From positions 19,294,358-19,358,357 of the forward strand of contig OY365810.1 of assembly GCA_959347315.1 (NCBI GenBank): a stretch of 64,000 bases of DNA. Reading direction: 5' to 3'. The stretch is from Bimastos eiseni (taxonomy: Eukaryota; Annelida; Clitellata; Crassiclitellata; Lumbricidae). The position numbers and the translations under genes are program-made. Under the pieces are notes generated by a model that did no database searches, was not told the origin of the DNA, and worked only from the letters and a program-made list of their open reading frames with translations. Of the stretch, positions 9,711-21,341 are shown in pieces. Numbering within the stretch: the stretch's first letter is position 1; every line of letters begins with the position of its first letter.

Positions 9711-11641
9711 TTTATACTGTGTATACATTCATTTAAGTCGGGGCGAGAAAATAGCACTCTTTTATATATCAGAATATTTTTTTAATATTCAAAACTTCAT
9801 TTGACCTATTGATGGTGTTTCATTCCATGGGCTGGCTTGTGCACGTCGTGCATTGCGATTGTCTTAGCTGCTGAACTTTGTTAAGTTATGCTTTGATTCG
9901 TTTTCGAAGATATTACCTACAGATGAGTTATTTTAATTTAATTGAAATTGGTTGATAAGCTAGATTCTCCAAAATAATACTACTTACAAGGATTCTTCAT
10001 GTCAGCAAGACTCAAAAAGTAATGATGTTTGTAACCATCACTCAGCAGTGTTTTTTTTATAGAAAAAAGGTGTCGGAACGCATCTGTATTGTCGAAAGAA
10101 ACGACGGTAAAATTGGCTACTAGGCCTAAATAAAATTTTATGCAACACAAACACTTAGGCGTACTCATAAATTTTATAATGTAAACAAATTGAAATTGCA
10201 AAATTTCTTGTTTTTGTATCTAACTAAATTACCCGGATCTGCCTGTGTAGTCTTTACAATTAAATTATAATTCTGTCTTAGTTGTAATCGTAGTTAAAGG
10301 ATAAAAGATTCTAAAGACCTGCGCACCGCGTAAACTATTTGTTCGAGAAAATGAATTGGCAAGCCACAATTATTATGGAATTTTCCGTGTAGTCGTCGGT
10401 TGCCAGTAATGTAGAACGACTGCGTTTAACTTTTCCGTATACAACTTACTTGAATTGAGAAGCTTCGCGAAAATGTCGGCCATTATTTAATTATGATCGT
10501 GTTTCTTATTGACAACGTCTAAAGAACGGGGATATATCAAATTAATCAAATCGCCCGCGCATCAGTTTAATGTGCGTTGTCTCATCCTTGTCTGAATTGG
10601 CAACCAATCTATTAGGCCTAACTCCCAATGTAGATCTCGTCACGTGATGTTTAGTATATTCGTTTAGTATATTCGTTTGGGGTACATTTGTTTAAGTCGT
10701 CAGACTATTGGCTGAGTTTGAATAAACACCAATTTTATATCTGTTACTGGCAATGTGCCAAACTAGAGATTTTGTAAAATGCCTAGGCAATTTGTAAAAC
10801 CCTAAATTCACACTAACCCAAACCCTAACTCGAATCCTAACCGTAAATTAGTGAGTTTACATATTCCCTGAACTCTAAGAAATCAGGCATTTACAACATC
10901 CCTGTTTGACACATTTCCTGTAACACCGACACCATTGCCTAGACACGGAGCACGATGGTAGGCTCTGCTATGAGTACGTGTAGCAATAAGGTGTGGGCTT
11001 TGTGTGGGCTTTCCGCGAAGTTTCATCCAAAGAATGGGAAGGGGTCAGATTTTTTGTTTTTCCTCTGCTGCATTGGTGCAAAATTTGGAAACAATCGGTC
11101 GAGTCGAGTTATGTGGAAGTTCAGGGCGCCAGTCTGTTCACGAGCACATCGTATGTATAGTTGGCATCTAATTTTCTGGAGGTCGCGTGGGCAAGATATT
11201 TTGTGTGTACAACAGTTTAGTAACACTTTTGTGCTCAGGTTCGAGAAGAATGCGATGGATAATTAAATTAAGACCATTATATTATTTATATAAAAATGTA
11301 GGGTTCTGAAATCTTGAGTAAAGTCCATTACAAAACGATAAATTACGCAGCTTCGTAAAAATAAATGGTGACTCATTGTTATTTCAAGAGAAGACTTGTT
11401 GTGTAATATATTCTTAAGTTATCCTCAACATTATTTGCACATAATCATTTTCATAAACCTCAAAGAGTTTTATATGCTTTATTAATTCTTACCCTTCCAA
11501 TTATTACGACTAACGCTTTAAAATTGGCCGTTCACAGCGGCCTTAGGAGTGGTAAGGATTAATGAGGATTTAAAGTGTTATAATACAGTTGCAGATGAAA
11601 GGCCCATATAAATTAAAACTTCATGCTAGAGTCCAGTAATT
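9711..11641. other. Unrecognised arm sequence (right arm copy)
   Basis: This is the reverse complement of 1775-3705. It contains the same 73-codon (10201-9980, minus) and 103-codon (10955-11266, plus) frames, the telomere-like tract at 10797-10846 and a TATA candidate at 9759-9768. Nothing else is recognised. Confidence 0.5.
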
Positions 11642-11643
11642 AC

Positions 11644-11677
<34 letters not shown>

Positions 11678-11800
11678 GTATATATAATATATAGCTGCCC
11701 TATATATTATATATATAGAGGGCAGCTATATATATTTAGGATATATATATATATAATATATAGCTGCGCTATATATTATATATATATATATATATTAATT
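11642..11800. repeat. AT-rich cruciform block (right arm)
   Basis: Mirror of 1617-1774: nested TA-rich inverted repeats with AGCTGCCCT/AGGGCAGCT pairs. The third copy is at 18648-18803. Confidence 0.7.
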
Positions 11801-11814
11801 TCTTTTATTTTTTT

Positions 11815-12860
11815 AAATCCGCCTACAGAAGGTTTCATTCTACTGAGACGGCGCTACCAATATCTATCACTGCTCCTATCGAGGCGGTCGATGCTGGTGA
11901 TCACGCAATCTATCATCGACTTTCGACACCGTAGACATTCTCTCAGAGCGGCCGCCTAGGACCTTCGGCGTTGGGTCTGTGGCACTAGCCTGGTTCTATT
12001 CCTACGTGAGCGGAAGGACACAGTCGGTTCACTTCAATGGCAACGCCCACTTGCTTTCGGAGTACCCTAGGGATCAGTTCTTGAACCCTTATTGTTCCTA
12101 CTCTTACATCTAAAAGTTGGCGGCTGATCTGGATGTCGTCTTATTTTTATGCTGATGACTCCCTCATGACGGCATGACCAGCGACTGTCCGTCCGACAGC
12201 TCATGTGGGCGCATGGTCCTTATGGTTGACCGGTTCTCCGCGTGGATGGCTTTAAACCGACTCAGTCTAAAATCCCACCAAGACTCAACTTCTGTGCTGC
12301 GCGACTCACGGCCGATGCATGAGAGTCAACAGAGGAAACTGCATGTACTCGGGGCCGTTCTAACACCGGTGGAGTCCGTCCGTGATCTGAGCATAATGTT
12401 ACAGTCTGAAATGTCGATGAAACTACATTTCACCACAACCGTCAGCAGATGCAAACCCTTCATGAGGTCGTTGTCCTTCGATGCTGCTAGGACTGTTGTC
12501 GCCAGTTTCGTCTTGTCGATGGTAGACTATTGCAGCAGTCTCCTTTGCAGGAGCGATGAAATGTACATTAGGCAGCCTCCAGTCCATTCTGATCACTTGC
12601 GGCGAGGCTACTCTTCGGACGACGACGATTTGACCGCGTGACGTTGGCTGCCCATAAAACAGCAGGTAGAGTTCAAGCTATGTCTACCCGTATACAAAGC
12701 GCCTCATGATATCGCACCGGGATACATTGCAGATTTCTGCAGGCCAAAGTCGTCGTATTCAGCTGGCTTGCAGCTGCGTGGAGCTGTGTGTGTAATAAGT
12801 TTATTTAACGACGCATTCATGACAAAGATGATATGCGCTCTGGGACCGACCGTCGCAGAT
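11815..12860 (+). pseudogene. LINE reverse-transcriptase relic (right arm)
   Basis: Same relic as 556-1601. Reading left to right, the degenerate RT finger region is followed by YADDS at about 12150, then a 155-codon frame (12174-12641) with VESVRDLSIML and VDYCSSLLC, then WLPIKQQVEFKLCLPVYKAP and GYIADFCRP in another frame, the usual C-terminal signature of these LINEs. It is 5'-truncated and not functional. Gypsy sequence starts about 30 bp after its end. Confidence 0.8.
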
Positions 12861-13404
12861 AAAGCCTGTCAAGTTCGACAGGACTGGGTTACTTGAATCG
12901 TTCTTGGCCCAGTTCAAGGTGTGTGCCACACACAGCCGATGGATCGAGTCGGGTCCGCCGGAGGACCAGGGTCTGAACGTTCGTCCTGCTGGTAGCTATC
13001 AGCCAGGATGGACGGAGACCGACGCTAGCCGAACTACGCTCCCGAACGACTAGGGTCTGTGCGTTCGTCTCGCTGGTGGCCATCGGCCGGGCCGGACACC
13101 GAGCCGACGGCTCTCGAGTCCGCGGTCGTCAGACAAACCAACAAGAGCTCCGAACCGAGCGACCAGCAACGCGATCTACATACGTGGAACGCTCACCGGA
13201 CATCAACTGCTTTGCCTGGTCGACACCAGGTCTGAGGTGAGCCTTGTACCGGCTTCTGCTTCGGTAGGGATAGTGATTCATCCCTGTAACCGTTTATTGT
13301 TGGCTACTAACGGGTCCAGTGTGAATGTTATCGGGAAAGGTTAGGCATAGTGCTGCGAGCAGGGTTAGAAATATCAATTACGTTCATTGAATCTGACCAA
13401 ATAA

Positions 13405-13663
13405 CCGAACTAATTTATTTATTTATTTTATTACCGAAATTATATATCGCCCTTTTTCCAACATTTTTTTTGCTCAGAAGTGCACACGCCTCGACGGCGC
13501 AATTTCTGTTGTACTGCAGAGCAATTATGTGCGAAGGACTTGCTCAAGGTCCCTACACAGCGACTTTCCGGAGGGTCGAGGGTCGAACCCACTCAGTCAC
13601 TGCACGCTGAACGTTACGGGCTGACCACTCTAAACGAGCGGCCACTGTGCCACACAATCTCGA
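13405..13663 (-). mobile_element. tRNA-derived CORE-SINE insertion
   Basis: A 259 bp insertion inside the Gypsy protease is flanked by perfect 10 bp direct repeats GACCAAATAA (13395-13404 and 13664-13673). On the minus strand it begins with a pol III A box (TGGCACAGTGG, 13652-13642) and B box (GGTTCGACCCT, 13589-13579). It continues with a segment at 13561-13535 resembling the CORE domain shared with MIR (ACCTTGAGCAAGTCCTT) and ends in an A/T-rich tail. Orientation, boxes and target-site duplication agree with LINE-mediated retrotransposition. Confidence 0.85.
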
Positions 13664-13791
13664 GACCAAATAATGTTGGTCATGGATTGGCCCAGGGAGC
13701 ATCGCTGCTGTATAGGCTTCTGGTCCGGTGCCTCATTCATTGGTCGCCAACTAATTCCATTTGTAAAGGACAACAGGTCTATTTGGTGCAG

Positions 13792-13834
13792 ATGCATTTT
13801 ATTTATTTTTTTATTTTATTTTATTTTGCATATT
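13792..13834. mobile_element. 43 bp T-rich insertion with 11 bp flanking repeats
   Basis: ATTTGGTGCAG occurs at 13781-13791 and 13835-13845, bracketing a T-rich 43 bp segment beginning ATGCATTTT and ending TTTTGCATATT. It interrupts the Gypsy frame between IWCR and its repeat. It looks like a very short retroposed tail or slippage product with a target-site duplication. Confidence 0.5.
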
Positions 13835-14893
13835 ATTTGGTGCAGGTGTATTTGCGTCGCCGAGGATGTGGTTATTCTGCCGAAATGTCAGGACGACGCG
13901 CCCGTGCGTATCATGTGCAGGGATTTGGCTTTCGTCGCGCCGCCTTGGATGACTGATGACCAGGAAATTAGGCCAGGTGTTCACCTCGCTCTGGTTGTTG
14001 TCGGGGATAGCGCCGACTCAGCTCGAGTGAGTGTAGCAAATCGGTAAGGATCAGTTAATCGCGGGGATTCACCCGGTGGAGGCTGAGGTGAGACGGGCGA
14101 CCGATGCGGGCCAACGTCAGGGCGACCAAGCGCCGTTGTATAAGGGGATATAATTTCCAACCTTCCAGAGGAGGTGACACCTGATATCCGGGCGCGATTA
14201 GATGACCTGCTGAGAAAGTTAAACGATGTATTTTCAGAATGAGTTTTAGACATGGGAAGGACGTCGTCCTGAAGCACAGGACTGACACGGGGAATACGCC
14301 CCCGCGAGGGCAGTCGACAGCCGTTGCGAGTGGCCAGACGCTCAACAGTTTGAACCGGGTGTTAGCGAGTAGTCGTCTAATGTGGTGTTGGACTGTTGGT
14401 CTGTAAAAAGGATAGGACATTACGGTTCTGCATAGACTATCGACAATTACACGAGCGGACGATAAAGGACTCTTACCCGCTTCCCCGGATAGATGAGTGC
14501 CTGAATGCTTTAGCTGATGGTGGGTGGTTCAGCATGCTGCTCCTACCATCAGGTGACTTTGGACGAATAAGTTTGGTTTTAAGAGTACTCACTAACCTGA
14601 TACTCCGTTCACAGTCAAAACTTGAGGCTATAAAAGTTCCTCCAACATCCATAAGCCTTGAAAGATCTTGAAACTCTTCACTCTGAGGTGCAAATCTGGA
14701 TAATTAGACATCAAAGTACTTTTGAACGCGCCTGTGCGACCGGGACTCTCGGAAAGCGAAGTGCTCGTCGAAAAGAAGAGCTTTCGCTGATGGGGTTCAG
14801 ACTACGCTCGAAGGAAACTGACAAAACGGCGTTCGTATGTCTATTCTCCGTTGGAAGGTGATGCCCTTTGGGTGGGGCGCAGAGTTGTAGTGA

Positions 14894-15179
14894 ACACACG
14901 CCGCCTGATGTACCTAAGGGAGATCGAGTAAGATAAGACTTACTACTATTTCCTTTGGAAGAGCATTGTGTCGGTTTCCTCCTGTATGGCAGAGGGGTAG
15001 CATTTCTAGCTCCCTGGGAACATTATCGCCCCCTCGGAACATTTTCGCTCCATCTGCCTTAATAGCTACGCCCCTTTTCTCTCCCCTCGGAGCATTTTTG
15101 GTTCCCCTGGGAGCCTATCTGGGGCTATATGAGGAGGTGCAGAGTCCAGCCTGGGGCACAGTTAGTCAGAAGTTTGGTT
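14894..15179. other. Short C-rich tandem array and flanks
   Basis: No gene is seen. From 15009 to 15120 there are four or five diverged copies of a unit like CCCCTCGGAACATTTTCGCT. This recalls, but does not match exactly, the GGACATTTGCCCC arrays at 39-47 kb. Confidence 0.45.
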
Positions 15180-15597
15180 AATTAATTAATTAATTAATTA
15201 ATTAATTAATTAATTAATTAATTAATTAATATAATGAATGAATGAATGAATGAATGAATGAATTAATTAATTAATTAATTAATGAATTAATGAATTAATG
15301 AATTAATGAATTAATGAAAGAATTAATTAATTAATTAATTCATTCATTCATTCATTAATTAATATAATGAATGAATGAATGAATGAATGAATGAATGAAT
15401 GAATGAATGAATGAATGAATGAATGAATGAATGAATGAATGAATGAATGAATGAATGAATGAATGAATGAATGAATGAATGAATGAATGAATGAATGAAT
15501 GAATGAATGAATGAATGAATTAATTAATTAATTAATTAATTAATTAATTAATGAATTAATTAATTAATTAATTAATGAATGAATTAATTAATTAATT
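15180..15597. repeat. Second AATG/AATT satellite block
   Basis: This shorter block has the same design as 7471-8594, including ATATAATG transitions near 15229 and 15362 and a short inverted CATT run at 15339-15355. It ends in AATTAATT directly against the third arm copy, exactly as the first block meets the right arm. Confidence 0.9.
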
Positions 15598-16713
15598 ATC
15601 AAAACGCTTCTACTCTGTGCCTATTGTTTGCCCGATCAAAACGATTCGAACTGGTGCTAACACTTATCCCGTGTTTAACCATCAGTATCATATCGTAATC
15701 GCTCTACAACTCCAACTTGACTGCAGTCAACTTTAAAGAGGCGTCCCAATCAAGGCCTGGCGAAGTGTGATACCAAGCGGGATCTAGACCATAGTTCTCG
15801 CTGCATACGTCTATAAAATTCAGGAAGACATCGGCTAGCAGGAGAACATCGGTCACGTTCTATAAATCGTGGAATTCTCTCAACGTCTTGTCTCTCCATA
15901 CAAGGTTGTAGTCTTCATCCCTAATTCCTAAATCGTTAAGTATTGAATACAATGCTGACTTTGGTGGTAGGTAGTTCTGTCTCGTTCAGTCGTTCGATGG
16001 AATTAACGTCATTGTAAGGGTATACTCCTTTTCTAAGCACGAGATCGAGCTGACTACCAGAGTAGTATTTGCTTATATTCTTATTTTTATGAATAGTACT
16101 CTGTGTATTTATTTAGCTTTGCTCAGGTCTGTCGATAAAGCATCGAGACTCGATGCCATGAACTTAAAACTATCGATAAAACGTAATTCTCGTTTAAAAA
16201 TTTTTGAACTTACTTTCTTCATCTGTAAATTTATCAACTACGACTTTTCTGCTAAACGACTTTCTTCGTCGGAGGGAATGCAATTGATTTAATTGTAAAT
16301 TATTGTAATTTATTAAATTGATAATTTACAATTTCTAATTTATAATACAAGTTATCATTTATAACTTGTAATTTATTTATGACTGTCGTAACCGCATAGA
16401 TTATGGAATAATACCGGGAAAACTTGGGGACTTTATATTTAAAATTGCAATTTTATGTAGCGGTGCCTCTAAATTTACCGGTAAGGTAGTTCGTCTTCAC
16501 CGATGTCTTTCTTCTTATGATATATATATATATATATATATATATTCCGTGATATATATATATATGTATGTATGAGGGGATGTGTGTCTAGACTTCTTTG
16601 GAGTGTGGGCTTCAATTTTAGTAATCAACTCTGCCTTCCGCAGTCGTGAATGACCAAACATTCCGTTTTGCGATATTCTTTAGTTCAATAACAGTCTTCT
16701 TTGAGTATTCCAT
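15598..16713 (-). pseudogene. polB: Polymerase B fragment (third arm copy)
   Basis: Copy of 8595-9710 with the same SAP-like N-terminus, internal deletion and stops. It carries no additional polymerase sequence beyond the satellite junction. Confidence 0.85.
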
Positions 16714-18646
16714 TTTATACTGTGTATACATTCATTTAAGTCGGGGCGAGAAAATAGCACTCTTTTATATATCAGAATATTTTTTTAATATTCAAAACTT
16801 CATTTGACCTATTGATGGTGTTTCATTCCATGGGCTGGCTTGTGCACGTCGTGCATTGCGATTGTCTTAGCTGCTGAACTTTGTTAAGTTATGCTTTGAT
16901 TCGTTTTCGAAGATATTACCTACAGATGAGTTATTTTAATTTAATTGAAATTGGTTGATAAGCTAGATTCTCCAAAATAATACTACTTACAAGGATTCTT
17001 CATGTCAGCAAGACTCAAAAAGTAATGATGTTTGTAACCATCACTCAGCAGTGTTTTTTTTATAGAAAAAAGGTGTCGGAACGCATCTGTATTGTCGAAA
17101 GAAACGACGGTAAAATTGGCTACTAGGCCTAAATAAAATTTTATGCAACACAAACACTTAGGCGTACTCATAAATTTTATAATGTAAACAAATTGAAATT
17201 GCAAAATTTCTTGTTTTTGTATCTAACTAAATTACCCGGATCTGCCTGTGTAGTCTTTACAATTAAATTATAATTCTGTCTTAGTTGTAATCGTAGTTAA
17301 AGGATAAAAGATTCTAAAGACCTGCGCACCGCGTAAACTATTTGTTCGAGAAAATGAATTGGCAAGCCACAATTATTATGGAATTTTCCGTGTAGTCGTC
17401 GGTTGCCAGTAATGTAGAACGACTGCGTTTAACTTTTCCGTATACAACTTACTTGAATTGAGAAGCTTCGCGAAAATGTCGGCCATTATTTAATTATGAT
17501 CGTGTTTCTTATTGACAACGTCTAAAGAACGGGGATATATCAAATTAATCAAATCGCCCGCGCATCAGTTTAATGTGCGTTGTCTCATCCTTGTCTGAAT
17601 TGGCAACCAATCTATTAGGCCTAACTCCCAATGTAGATCTCGTCACGTGATGTTTAGTATATTCGTTTAGTATATTCGTTTGGGGTACATTTGTTTAAGT
17701 CGTCAGACTATTGGCTGAGTTTGAATAAACACCAATTTTATATCTGTTACTGGCAATGTGCCAAACTAGAGATTTTGTAAAATGCCTAGGCAATTTGTAA
17801 AACCCTAAATTCACACTAACCCAAACCCTAACTCGAATCCTAACCGTAAATTAGTGAGTTTACATATTCCCTGAACTCTAAGAAATCAGGCATTTACAAC
17901 ATCCCTGTTTGACACATTTCCTGTAACACCGACACCATTGCCTAGACACGGAGCACGATGGTAGGCTCTGCTATGAGTACGTGTAGCAATAAGGTGTGGG
18001 CTTTGTGTGGGCTTTCCGCGAAGTTTCATCCAAAGAATGGGAAGGGGTCAGATTTTTTGTTTTTCCTCTGCTGCATTGGTGCAAAATTTGGAAACAATCG
18101 GTCGAGTCGAGTTATGTGGAAGTTCAGGGCACCAGTCTGTTCACGAGCACATCGTATGTATAGTTGGCATCTAATTTTCTGGAGGTCGCGTGGGCAAGAT
18201 ATTTTGTGTGTACAACAGTTTAGTAACACTTTTGTGCTCAGGTTCGAGAAGAATGCGATGGATAATTAAATTAAGACCATTATATTATTTATATAAAAAT
18301 GTAGGGTTCTGAAATCTTGAGTAAAGTCCATTACAAAACGATAAATTACGCAGCTTCGTAAAATTAAATGGTGACTCATTGTTATTTCAAGAGAAGACTT
18401 GTTGTGTAATATATTCTTAAGTTATCCTCAACATTATTTGCACATAATCATTTTCATAAACCTCAAAGAGTTTTATATGCTTTATTAATCCTTACCCTTC
18501 CAATTATTACGACTAACGCTTTAAAATTGGCCGTTCACAGCGGCCTTAGGAGTGGTAAGGATTAATGGGGATTTAAAGTGTTATAATACAGTTGCAGATG
18601 AAAGGCCCATATAAATTAAAACTTCATGCTAGAGTCCAGTAATTAC

Positions 18647-18682
<36 letters not shown>

Positions 18683-18803
18683 GTATATATAATATATAGC
18701 TGCCCTATATATTATATATATAGAGGGCAGCTATATATATTTAGGATATATATATATATAATATATAGCTGCGCTATATATTATATATATATATATATAT
18801 TAA
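16714..18803. other. Unrecognised arm sequence and cruciform block (third copy)
   Basis: Copy of 9711-11800 with the same small frames (17204-16983 minus; 17958-18269 plus), the telomere-like tract (17800-17850) and the AT-rich cruciform block (18648-18803). A few substitutions set it apart from the two arms. The tyrosine/isoleucine-rich frame at 18626 is simple AT repeat read as protein. Confidence 0.5.
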
Positions 18804-18817
18804 TTTCTTTTATTTTT

Positions 18818-19671
18818 TTTAAATCCGCCTACAGAAGGTTTCATTCTACTGAGACGGCGCTACCAATATCTATCACTGCTCCTATCGAGGCGGTCGATGC
18901 TGGTGATCACGCAATCTATCATCGACTTTCGACACCGTAGACATTCTCTCAGAGCGGCCGCCTAGGACCTTCGGCGTTGGGTCTGTGGCACTAGCCTGGT
19001 TCTATTCCTACGTGAGCGGAAGGACACAGTCGGTTCACTTCAATGGCAACGCCCACTTGCTTTCGGAGTACCCTAGGGATCAGTTCTTGAACCCTTATTG
19101 TTCCTACTCTTACATCTAAAAGTTGGCGGCTGATCTGGATGTCGTCTTATTTTTATGCTGATGACTCCCTCATGACGGCATGACCAGCGACTGTCCGTCC
19201 GACAGCTCATGTGGGCGCATGGTCCTTATGGTTGACCGGTTCTCCGCGTGGATGGCTTTAAACCGACTCAGTCTAAAATCCCACCAAGACTCAACTTCTG
19301 TGCTGCGCGACTCACGGCCGATGCATGAGAGTCAATCTCATCTCATCAGAGGAAACTGCATGTACTCGGGGCCGTTCTAACACCGGTGGAGTCCGTCCGT
19401 GATCTGAGCATAATGTTACAGTCTGAAATGTCGATGAAACTACATTTCACCACAACCGTCAGCAGATGCAAACCCTTCATGAGGTCGTTGTCCTTCGATG
19501 CTGCTAGGACTGTTGTCGCCAGTTTCGTCTTGTCGATGGTAGACTATTGCAGCAGTCTCCTTTGCAGGAGCGATGAAATGTACATTAGGCAGCCTCCAGT
19601 CCATTCTGATCACTGCGGCGAGGCTACTCTTCGGACGACGACGTTTTGACCGCGTGACGTTGGCTGCCCAT
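18818..19671 (+). pseudogene. LINE reverse-transcriptase relic (third copy, truncated)
   Basis: Copy of 11815-12655. Here the long frame is split by an 11 bp insertion at 19336-19346 (TCTCATCTCAT) into 19180-19380 and 19386-19649. A lost T near 19615 shifts the end. It stops at GGCTGCCCAT, where the duplication ends. Confidence 0.8.
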
Positions 19672-19837
19672 TACGCCTATTCCTAAACATTCTGTCACGT
19701 CTAACATTATGTCGAATACGACAAATGCCAGCTTTGTTTACATCGTCGGCACGCTAGGCGCAGAGGACTTACTTGTATCTCAGAATCGGAGTAGAGGGCT
19801 ACTAGAGGGCTAGCGTAGAGGGCTGCGGGTGTTGGTT

Positions 19838-20909
19838 GGATGGGCGCCCGCGAGCTAGAGGATTGGAGAGCGAAGCCGTGTGTATTAGAAGTGGACTTGG
19901 AATATCCGAGGCAATTGCACGATCAGCACAACAACTATCCTCTAGCTCCCGAGAGTGTTAAAATGTAGTCCGTTCATAAACTTATTCCAAACCTGAACGA
20001 TAAAGTCAAGAACATAGTTGATTGCTAAAACTTAAAGTTGTACGAACGCCTAGGTTTGAAGATAACCAAAATCCACCGAGGAAGTCCATTAAAAGATAGT
20101 TCTTGGCTGAAGAAGTACATCGACCTAAATACCAACTTGAAGACGAAGGCTAGACTTTGAGACAGACTTTTGCAAACTGATGAACAAAGGCGTCATCGGC
20201 AAGACTTACGAAAATGTCGAGAATAAATTGGTCCTTGACGAGGAGGCGGCCATAAAGTTGGCGGCGAGAACGAATTACGACACTCGAACTATATTCGACG
20301 AAAACCTGATCGCCATTCGCATGAAACGAACGAAGCTGTATTAGAGCAAACAAATATATCCTTGAATATTTATTATAGGTCTAAGTGAAACTCTGATGTA
20401 CGACTTTCATTGCAAAAGGGCCAAGTTGTTTTTCACCGATGCGGATTTGCTGCTTTATGAAATCAAGACAGAGGACTTCTACTCGAATATAGCTCCCGGC
20501 ACTGGAAGCATGTTCGACACTAGCGTCTATCCCAAGGACCATCCGTCCGGCATCGAAATTGGCGTCAATAAAAAGGCCAACGGCATGTTCAAAGACGATG
20601 CCGCTGGAAAACAGATCGAAGAGTTTGATGGTTTGAGATCGAAATAGTATTCGTACAAGCGGCCAAGACTATAAGAAATGCAAAGGCGTGAAGAAGAATG
20701 TCGTCAAGAAATCCATTACGCGCAAAGATTAAAAAGACTGCTTCTTCGCCAAGAGAAATCAATCGAGGAAGATTCGGTCCCACCTGCAGGATAACTACAG
20801 CGAAGAGACAGATAAGGTTGCCCTCTTAACCGATTACGACAAACGAGTAATACTCGAAGACGGAATCCACACTTTGGTACACGGGCATTATTTTCTAAAT
20901 ATAAAATGA
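19838..20909 (+). pseudogene. polB: Polinton polymerase B, palm to C-terminus
   Basis: Starting at ARELEDWRAKP and LEVDLEYPRQLHD, the piece runs through KLIPNLNDK, LKLYERLGLKITK and SWLKKYIDLNT, then FCKLMNKGVIGKTYENVENK (the family's fingers/template-binding motif). Motif C appears as TDADLLLYEIKTEDFY at about 20433, where the usual D-x-D-S has lost its Ser. The tail includes PSGIEIGVNKKANGMFKDD and ends DKRVILEDGIHT...GHYFLNIK with a stop at 20907-20909. Several stops and shifts occur (for example near 20040, 20145, 20340 and 20645). The stop overlaps the protease start as ATGA. Confidence 0.88.
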
Positions 20910-21317
20910 GCGAAACAATGTTAATCGTTGAAGGCATTAAGCTAATATTCCTCTATCCAATGTACAGCTGATCGATGCCGCGAAGTCGTTGAACCAGAGT
21001 AATTTCAGAGGAGTACTTCTGAGAGACGAAGAAGCAGAGCGAACGAGTGCGGCGTCCTTAATCTGGACGAGTCCAGTGACAGAGGAACGCATTGGACGTA
21101 TTGGATCAAGCGCGCCGGCGTTGAGGTTTATTTCGACAGCTACGGACTACCCCCGCCTACGGAGTTGATCGAGTATCTGCAAAGGCCGGTATACTACAAC
21201 AGCGAACGAATTCAGCGAGACGGCCAAGTGTGCTGAGGGCACTTGTGTCTGTTTGATCTAAGGAAGACGTGCAGCGATGGCCGGAAATTTAAAAAAGTCG
21301 TGAGCGAATTGCGTTAA
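20906..21317 (+). pseudogene. Adenain-like cysteine protease (PRO)
   Basis: The ATG at 20906 overlaps the polymerase stop (ATGA). The protein opens MSETMLIVEGIKLI, then shifts frame. Recognisable parts are FRGVLLRDE, GTHWTYWIKRAG (His motif), VEVYFDSYGLPPPTELIEYL (Asp motif), IQRDGQVC and GHLCLFDLRKTCSDG (Gln and Cys region), ending VVSELR with TAA at 21315. The layout matches adenovirus-type proteases of about 130 residues. At least three indels break it. Confidence 0.88.
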
Positions 21318-21341
21318 ATAATATCGGATATATAAATAAAC

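Larger units (their letters stand above)
1..13415. repeat. Giant inverted repeat (4.82 kb arms, 3.77 kb spacer)
   Basis: Bases 1-4823 are the reverse complement of 8595-13415. Paired positions sum to 13416 over the outer part and to 13418 inside about 3.9 kb. That 2 bp shift falls in the (TA)n run at 3876-3902 versus 9517-9541, and it is the only length difference I found. All open frames in the arms have identical translations, so the duplication is recent or is being homogenised. The left arm begins inside a SINE cut by the window edge, so the repeat probably extends further left. The spacer 4824-8594 is single copy. The left inner junction continues uninterrupted polymerase sequence, whereas the right inner junction abuts an AATT satellite. 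Confidence 0.95.
12893..14893 (+). pseudogene. Ty3/Gypsy relic (gag piece, protease, partial RT)
   Basis: A Gypsy element related to the one at 28-32 kb. It has a Gag fragment (ESFLAQFKVCATHSRW), then a retropepsin segment with DTG changed to DTR (about 13210-13330), then after a SINE insertion the end of the protease domain (MDWPREHRCCIGF, 13679) and a linker (PPWMTDDQEIRPGVHLAL). RT follows with LRFCIDYRQL and YPLPRIDECLNALADGGWF (14420-14530). An insertion of unrecognised sequence (about 14545-14800) precedes a last RT piece, KETDKTAFVC. The YLDD catalytic motif, RNase H and integrase are absent. Part of it (to 13404) is repeated in the left arm. Confidence 0.8.
15598..19671 (+). repeat. 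Third copy of the palindrome arm, direct to the right arm
   Basis: This segment repeats 8595-12655 at an offset of +7003, rising to +7006 after the AT-rich block. It starts at the same satellite junction as the right arm and stops inside the LINE relic, after which the sequence diverges. It is less similar to the two arms than they are to each other. Visible differences are single substitutions near 18130, 18365, 18489 and 18567, an 11 bp insertion at 19336-19346 and small indels near 19615-19645. Confidence 0.95.

Noticed and set aside
13561..13663. Possible functional tRNA gene (A and B boxes)
   Set aside because: It cannot fold as a tRNA over the box interval, and it is the head of a SINE with tail and target-site duplication.
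18626..18940. 104-codon frame in the third arm copy
   Set aside because: The first half is (TA)n cruciform DNA. The second half is the LINE relic in a frame continuing from it, and the arms lack the ORF because of a small indel.
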